A stretch of DNA of 64,000 nucleotides, from NCBI GenBank assembly GCA_036417435.1, contig CM070901.1, positions 8,468,001 through 8,532,000 on the forward strand. The letters are read 5' to 3'. The position numbers and the translations under genes are program-made. Shown here piece by piece: positions 57,780-64,000 of this stretch. Position 1 is the first letter of the stretch, and every line of letters begins with the position of its first letter. This DNA comes from Inia geoffrensis. Taxonomy: Eukaryota; Chordata; Mammalia; Artiodactyla; Iniidae. The notes below the pieces were generated by a model, which made no database searches, had not been told where the DNA came from, and worked only from the letters and a program-made list of their open reading frames with translations.

Positions 57780-58700
57780 TAATTAATAAAGGGAAAGAGG
57801 GACTGGCTACAGAACAAAAATGAAAAAGATTCTAATTAGTATTTTAAAACTCAATATTTACCAGTATTTTAAACTGTATAAAGTTTGACCCAGAGCTACT
57901 ACGAGTAACACATAACTTTCATAATTAGATCATTTCCACTTCAATTTTCTGCCACTCCATATGGCAAAAATTATGTGAAATCTCAAAGGGTTAATGAAGG
58001 GTCGTATTCTTAAAGAGATGTAGCGCGTGGTCTTTTCAGCAAATGTGGTATATGCATTTTTACCTCTCTGATAATTAGCAAGATGTGAAAAATCTGAACA
58101 CCCCCGGGGTAAAAGTGCTACTGGGCATTCGTGTCCCCAGATTTTTCTGGTTTCAGGGGTAATTAGGAAGCAAAAGCAAATTAACATTTTCATCTTAATA
58201 ACCTCAATTTTTTTAAAGGAAAAATTAAATCAAGCCCATAGATTTTTCCATGGTATGATAAAATATTATCACTGCTGTATTAGAGAAATGACCTTGAAGT
58301 GATCTGGATTTTGAAAACTCTTTTAAAAATAAAACAAGGACCTGATTTCGGGGGGTGTTATTTGTGTTGTGTTTTTTTGTTTTTTTTTTTTTCTTTTTGC
58401 AATTTATTTTCACAACTTTAATCTCTTGGATTGGAATTCCAAATCCCTGATAATTAAAAAGTGAATCTGCAAGGAGATAACATTTTCTCTCTCTGCCAGA
58501 TTGCCCAAGTAGCAACCCGGCTGGGCAACACAATCATGGAAAATGATGCATACGAGTCCCTGAAGAGAAATAAAAATGCCAGCATGTGTTTATTCCTCAG
58601 CAGTAAATAAAACCCCAGTTATTCACACTGTTTAAAGTGCGTCTCCCTGGGGACATGGATCCTCCCCCGGCATCTGCAGCATGAGTTCACATAGCAAGGC
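57780..58700. promoter_or_regulatory. Candidate conserved non-coding stretch
   Basis: Repeat-free except for a T run at about 58368-58391, and rich in homeodomain-like sites ('ctaattag', 'ataattaga', 'ggtaattagg', 'aaattaac'), a 'gggttaatg' and a GC box-like 'ccccggggt'. No coding pattern; the minus frames at 58193-57930 and 58533-58225 are featureless. Regulatory role is inference. Confidence 0.3.
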
Positions 58701-59899
58701 TGCAGGTACCATTGGGAGGGGCAGCTTCCCAAAATGCCCCGGAAAAGGCTGGCTTCCCACGCCCCATCATGTGTCTACAAAATACAATCTGGCAACTTAG
58801 TTCTATACATCAGGATGCTTGGTGTGTTGTGAAGTAACTTGACTAGGTTTTTACACAAGGGTTTGAATCCAGAAAAATCACTGATTTCCGGTAGAGACAG
58901 GAAACCATGACATTAGTAAAGAAACTCTGGCCTCCCAACTTTTCCATTAAGTATATTTTTGTTAACTCCTTATAAATTCCATGTTTAAAATATTTCCTTA
59001 TAAATCCATTTATTAAGTAAACATTCATTTAGTTATATTTTAACAAACTAAGTTTAACCACCAGAGCTCTGATTAACAAGGGATTAACAATGACATCCCA
59101 GACAAAAGAAAAAAACAAAAACCACCAACAACAACAAAAACCAGTGTTGCTTCACTGAGGTGTGCAGCATAATCAAGGAAAAATGTCTGATTTCCACCAG
59201 ACTGATGGATACTGAAGAGACTTTGAGGATGCCCTGGTATGTCCTAGAGTTCCCTACGTACCTGAAAAACCTAGATTTTTAGAACTGATGCTTCTTTTTT
59301 AAAGCAACAATGAAGGAAGGAAATACTCAAATCCTCCTCAGAAACTAAATCAAAACAAAACATCCCTCAACCTGAAGAATCATACGGTCCCTGCCTTTTA
59401 TTGCCATTGCCTCAAAAGTAAGAGGTTCTCTTGAGATGGCAACAGCCGTATTTTTGAGTTGTAAAAATTCAGCACAGCATGAAATTCTATTTGAGAAGAA
59501 TCTTTCACCTCTTACTGGATAAACAGTAGATAATACCACCACTCAGCTGTCTAAAGATACTTTCTGACCCCACTGGCTCTGACTCTGTGTAGTCTTTTCT
59601 TTACAAATGATGATTTTAGCCATTAGAGACAGTGTGCCCTAGTGGTGAGTTTACATCAACCTTTCCATGGGTTTAACTGCTCCTTCCAAAACCTTATTCA
59701 GTATTGTAGAAGGATTCAAATGTACAACCCCAGTTCTTATATTTAGTAACTTGTTCTGTTTACTGTTTACCCACTGAAGATCCAGGGAGTAACCACCCTG
59801 ATGTTCTAAAACAAGTAGCAATTTCTAAGAAATTAGTCATCAGTGATAGTGACTTGTTTGATGGTTGCATCCAAAGACAAAGGCCAACGGGCCCCATTT
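58701..59899. other. Unique DNA, nothing recognised
   Basis: Non-coding. Low-complexity A/C-rich patch at about 59101-59143. No transposon recognised. Confidence 0.4.
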
Positions 59900-60120
59900 A
59901 CCTCTAACAGGCTACTCATTAACTATATTAACAACTACTTTTACCAATGAAAACTATAATTAACAGTGTGTTGGCAAATAACAAGCTGCCAGCAAACACA
60001 GTTAAGTAATTGCAGGAAGTTAAAGTGCTTGGTTTAGCTCTTCCGAAACTTAAGAGTAAACGATCATTAAGTTTGAATTGACTACACACTAACAAAATTT
60101 CATTTGAGCCTTTTACCTTT
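59900..60120. promoter_or_regulatory. Candidate conserved non-coding patch
   Basis: Repeat-free, with clustered sites such as 'ctcattaac', 'tataattaacag', 'gttaagtaattgc' (NKX/homeodomain-like) and 'cattaagtttgaattg'. A possible small enhancer; inference only. Confidence 0.22.
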
Positions 60121-60651
60121 CTCAACTATTGGTCTATTTCACTCCTCTTTTCTTGGTTAAATGCTTTTCAGCATTAGGTCTACCTTTGCTGCATCCATTT
60201 CCTCACTGCTTTTAACCCCTGCATCTAAAGTCTTCATTATCAACTTCCACAAAATGCTTTCTTTCTAATGTCACAGTCACTCTTTTCAAGCCAAACCCAA
60301 TTGCCATCTCTGTTATATATGTTATTTTCACCACACCTTTCTTCAAACATTTGCCTTTAACTTACATGACACTATGTATTTGTCCAATCACTCTATTACT
60401 TCTCTGAATCTTTTGCTGGTAACGTTCCTTTATCCCACACATTTACTAAGGAAATCTCCTAAAACTCAAGCCCTGGGTCCCTTCCTTCACCAACTTATCT
60501 TCAAAGATCATGGCCCGTGTGAACCACATGATTCTCTTCATCTCCTTCTCTGGACCTCCACATAGATGTTGTTCATATGCCTCTGCCCTTACACCACAGA
60601 CTCCTGAACGATAGAGCTGTGTCAGCCTGACAAGTAGGAACTTTAAAAACA
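60121..60651. other. Pyrimidine-rich unrecognised DNA
   Basis: T/C-rich on the plus strand with some L2-like flavour ('aaaactcaagccctgggtccc') but no convincing alignment. Confidence 0.3.
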
Positions 60652-60658
60652 TTTAGTC

Positions 60659-60922
60659 GGGATGTCCCTGGTGGTCCAGTGGTAAAGAATCCTCCTTCCA
60701 ATGCAGGGGACGCGAGTCTGATCCCTGTTCAGGGAACTAAGATCTCACGTGCCAGGGCAACTAAGCCCACGTGCCGCAACTACAGAGCCCATGCACTACA
60801 ACTAGAGAGAAGCTGCAGCACTGCAACAAGAGAGCCCGTGTGCCACAATGCAAGATCCCACATGCTGCAACTAAGACCGACACAGCCAAAAATAAAAATA
60901 AATAATTTCTTTTTTTTTAAAG
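60659..60922 (+). mobile_element. CHR-type SINE, older subfamily
   Basis: Starts 'gggatgtccctggtggtccagtgg', has tRNA-like promoter remnants ('gtctgatccctgttcagg'), a chain of 'gcaact...' repeats, and ends 'acagccaaaaataaaaataa'. Short direct repeats 'tttagtc' flank it (60652-60658 and 60923-60929). It has fewer CpG sites than the copy at 61305, so it is probably older. Confidence 0.85.
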
Positions 60923-61304
60923 TTTAGTCAACTCACTTGGAATCAGATGAACTCTGAAAACCTGAAGGCATCCTCTAATGCGTGGATCTCCTTCATTAGC
61001 TGGTCTCAACACATTACCTGCACAAAATGACTGACCTCAAACCTTTCTCCTAGTTCTTAAATTATTGAGGAATGTGAAAACAATGGATTATGCTACCAAG
61101 GTAAGAAGCTAATAATGGTACCCAATGGCGTTAAGGAAAGAGTTCAGGTCTCCAGGGGCAAAGCTCTTGTAGTCTAGAACTTAATTTTTCAGTCCACTCT
61201 TCTTTTCTGGAAGTGAGAGATATGAGAATAGCATTGGAAACTTAAGGACATAAAAGCTTCTGAATAATGACTGTGAAAGTTCCCATTAAAAATGAACAAA
61301 AATA

Positions 61305-61518
61305 GTGCTTCCCTGGTGGCGCAGTGGTTGGGAGCCCACCTGCCGATGCAGGGGGCGCCGGTTCGTGCCCCGGTCCGGAGGGATCCCGCGTGCCGCGGAG
61401 CGGCTGGGCCCGTGGGCCATGGCCGCCGAGCCTGCGCGGTCCGGAGCCTGTGCTCCGCAACGGGAGAGGCCACAACAGTGAGAGGCCCGCGTACCGCAAA
61501 AAAACAAAACAAAAAAAA
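61305..61518 (+). mobile_element. Young CHR-type SINE, CpG-rich
   Basis: Begins 'gtgcttccctggtggcgcag', with a clear tRNA-derived region ('gccggttcgtgccccggtcc') and A-rich tail (61498-61518). Direct repeats 'aacaaaaata' (61295-61304) and 'aacaagaata' (61519-61528) flank it with one mismatch. Its many undecayed CpGs ('gggggcgccgg', 'gccgcggagcgg') point to a recent insertion. The 215-codon minus frame crossing it (61836-61189) is not a gene: SINE text forms its middle. Confidence 0.92.
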
Positions 61519-61528
61519 AACAAGAATA

Positions 61529-62194
61529 AATGTACTCAGCATTCTAGGTTTACATGACGCCATGATAGTAATTCTTGACGTTCCTTCTTTCCTGCCAGAC
61601 AATAGTGAAGAGTTCAGATAAGACCCATCCTCTCGCCCTTGTAGAGCTTCTATCCTGCTGCTGAAGCTTACATTTATTTTCCCATTAAAATACTGGAGGA
61701 GGTGCTCATAAGGACACACACTTGCTATACTAAACAAACCAAAGGTTAAGGGAGAATTTTGACCTGAATGTGACTGTTCATATGCCCATTCAGTGCTGGC
61801 TGGGAACTTCTTGAGAAAAGTTGGGTGGTTTGGCATTTATTGAAACCGAGTCGTATTTAGAGGAAGTACTGAATCTTAACCAAGCTTCCTGAGGATGAAA
61901 AAGGAGGCTGCAGGCAGTGACACTGAGTCCTCTAAGCATCAGAATGGATGCAGGAAAACTTCGAAAAGCTTAAAACTGGAGGCTGGGGGAGGGGAAGGGA
62001 ATGTCACACACACACAAGAAAAACGTAAGGCAGGATGTGACCGTGCTAAAGGGGTACAATGTGCTCTCCAATCCTAAAGCTAAAATTCTTCCATATGTTA
62101 TTGCATATTTGGGGCCTTTTTAAGATGAAAAGAATTCTTGTCTACATTACTGTTATTCAACATTTATATTGTACAACAGCCATAATACAGCAAC
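61529..62194. other. Unique DNA, nothing recognised
   Basis: Non-coding, with a short CA run near 62006-62015. Confidence 0.4.
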
Positions 62195-62300
62195 AGTTCC
62201 CATATATTGAATATTTTGACGAGTATCCAGCATGGTGCAAACACTTTAAATGCATTTTTATTTAGTTCTGGCAACAACCTTCTGAGAAAGTAGATCCTAT
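62195..62300 (-). repeat. Possible MIR fragment
   Basis: 'ccatatattgaatattttgac...gcatggtgcaaacactttaaatgc' and 'ggcaacaaccttctgagaaagtagatcctattt' loosely follow reversed MIR. Confidence 0.5.
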
Positions 62301-62317
62301 TTATCAATGAGTGAATA

Positions 62318-62432
62318 TATTACTCACTCAACAAATCTTTACTGATCACCTTATCCAGCCCAGGTCTGTACAATATCAGCGATCTAGATTGTGGACATAA
62401 TGGGGCCTCTCACTCTAGTGTGGTAGGATTCA
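62318..62432 (-). repeat. L2 3'-end fragment
   Basis: 'tcactcaacaaatctttactgatcacc' and 'ggggcctctcactctagtgtgg' follow the reversed L2 3' end. Confidence 0.5.
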
Positions 62433-62517
62433 CAAAGTGAGTTAGTGTATTTTAACTTTTGTCTTTACAACAATGAGTTAGATAAGATAGGAGCATTCAT
62501 CTATTTTACTAATAAAA

Positions 62518-62551
62518 AAATTGATAATACACACAAATTGATAATACACAC
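62518..62551. repeat. Two-copy 17-bp tandem repeat
   Basis: 'aaattgataatacacac' occurs at 62518-62534 and immediately again at 62535-62551. Confidence 0.9.
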
Positions 62552-62599
62552 TGACCTCACTGAGAGTCAAACTCTAGCTTTCTGAATACAAGTCAGTGT

Positions 62600-62735
62600 T
62601 CTCATTTCATCTGTACAACCACAGAAGGCAGATACTGCTATTCTCTCCTATTTACAGATGAAGAAAAAAGCTTAGAGACATTAATACCACTTACTGGGTC
62701 ATACAGAAGTAGTAGAGCTAAAACTGCAAAAACTT
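62600..62735 (-). repeat. MIR fragment
   Basis: 'gcagatactgctattctctcctatttacagatgaagaaaaaagcttagagacatt' and 'gtagtagagctaaaactgc' follow reversed MIR. Confidence 0.6.
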
Positions 62736-64000
62736 ATCCATCTCCCTCCAAGCCTGTTCTCTGAATTACTGCCATTGGTAATGAGTTACAAATCCTTACA
62801 TGAAGCCTCTATGTTCAATACTGAAAGAATTAATGAGTGGATAAATAAATAAGCAAAATCTACCTTCGTTCCCAATGATATACCAAATATAAATTAATGT
62901 TTCCCAGTAGTAAGGAAATCATCAACAGTCAAAAGAGCCAAATACTAAATATATCTGAAGGTTATAAATCTGCCAGTTTCTTTGTGGGAAGAATCCAGTA
63001 TATTTTAAAGGTTTCTAATAAAATTAGAAATGTCAAATGTTGAAGTTTATATCAGCAAAACTGTTTTTATGATATATTTCTAGTACATCTGTAAATACTT
63101 GACATTTTTCCTTGGGATTGTATAAAAAAAGATACATATTTGCTACCAAACTTTGGATTGTGTAAATCATTCTGGATTTTCTCAAATTCTATAGGCAGTC
63201 CATTCTGTTTTTATCCTTGTTCACTGAAAACAAGGATTTTGAAGATCTCTAGTTCTGAAGTGTGATGCTTGAGCTCTACTTCTGAAAATCTAATAAAAAA
63301 ATCAAAAAGGTTAGCTTTTTCAAATTGACTTACTGCCCATGTTCACCTTAAATTTTTAGTCTTTATAATCCCTCTCCTATGTTAATTATTTTTAGTTTTA
63401 TCAATTTAGACAAATGTGATCAGGCAGAAACAAAAACTTATGTGGTATGACAGCAAGTAGGCAATCAGTTTTAAGTCTTCTAGAAGCCAAATGTCGATAA
63501 GATGACATGCCAAAGGCGGCAGTAAGTCTTTTAACTGTTTTAAGTTAGTTTTGAAACATAGACTAAATTCCTCTTTTAAAATGATGCATTAATACTCATT
63601 CTTATACAAGTGATATTAACGGGCATCCTCTTAGGTCCTCTGTTTTGTCAAGTACTGCTATTGACTTTGCCGTTAGGGGTTTATTCCAATGTTCAAAGTT
63701 AATGTCCTGTTTTTGGTTTTCCCGTGTTAAAACAGGCAAACAATATAATTGTATGCAATTTGAAATTCTCCAGAACCCATTTTAAAAACTCTAGGAAAAT
63801 GATTTCATGCATATCGGCTATTAGCACAGAAATCAAAGATTGTTTTCCTTTATATCAACCTTGGAAACTTAAAACTTTTGCCAATGACAGGAAATTTTCA
63901 TTTCGGGGCAGAACAAGTAGGAAAATTTAAAATTCTAAAGGAGGCTTTTTTTTTTTTTTAAATAAAGAAGTCAGTCGGGGGAGGGGGAATAACAAAGCAC
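62736..64000. other. Unique AT-rich DNA, nothing recognised
   Basis: Non-coding to the window end, with a T run at 63947-63959. The 68-codon plus frame at 63724-63930 has no recognisable domain. Confidence 0.4.

Noticed and set aside
61189..61836. 215-codon minus-strand open frame
   Set aside because: Its middle is antisense CHR SINE sequence and its ends are unique DNA with no domain. SINE-derived frames of this kind occur at the other SINE copies too.
1..64000. CRISPR arrays, operons, phage or other prokaryotic systems
   Set aside because: No regularly spaced repeats, no dense coding sequence and no ribosome-binding pattern; SINE, LINE and LTR content shows mammalian nuclear DNA.

Overview
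The window is nuclear DNA from a mammal, most probably a cetacean (whale or dolphin). The clearest evidence is the set of tRNA-derived SINEs of the CHR type (a family of whales, hippos and ruminants) at 4064-4275, 6816-7037, 53651-54000, 60659-60922 and 61305-61518. Cetartiodactyl-style LINE-1 (L1) tails, a short mariner-type inverted-repeat element and many old mammal-wide repeats (MIR, L2, MER5A-like, Tigger-like, MaLR-type LTRs) agree with this. The species assignment is inference from repeat families recalled from memory.

I find no functional protein-coding gene, tRNA, rRNA or known ncRNA. All long open reading frames are pieces of L1 ORF1/ORF2 or their antisense shadows. The window is therefore intergenic or deep intronic, made of layered transposon insertions separated by AT-rich unique DNA.

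Layout. 1-6801: end of a SINE, an L2 fragment, a G+C-rich unrecognised block, MIR scraps, one CHR SINE and a perfect palindrome around an AP-1-like core at 5253-5275. 6802-14640: the main repeat block, with a CHR SINE beside the tail of an almost full-length but dead L1 (7052-12835, minus strand), then a second 5'-truncated L1 in the same orientation and an older L1 relic. 14641-21680: mostly unique, with a G+C-rich unrecognised island (15540-16090), an L2 copy and a 43-base L1 tail insertion with target-site duplication. 21681-26065: AT hairpin, L1 tail, MLT1A-like LTR, and an ancient L1 split by a younger L1 whose 5' end is inverted. 26066-39600: old L1, L2, LTR-like and DNA-transposon relics in otherwise unique DNA. 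39605-41274: a nested stack of MIR, Tigger-like, L1 and mariner-type insertions. 41275-48050: mostly unique, including a stretch at 42250-42680 that looks like a conserved enhancer. 48050-54014: old LTR and L1 relics, two MITEs and a CHR SINE. 54015-64000: a good L2 copy, several MIRs, two enhancer-like stretches (57780-58700, 59900-60120) and two CHR SINEs.

No operon or pathway exists here. The only interplay is between transposons: later elements inserted into earlier ones, giving a relative order MIR/L2/ancient L1, then Tigger-type DNA transposons, then cetartiodactyl L1s and mariner, then CHR SINEs. I saw no undescribed biological system. The most useful leads are the nested insertions with readable target-site duplications and the candidate conserved non-coding stretches.
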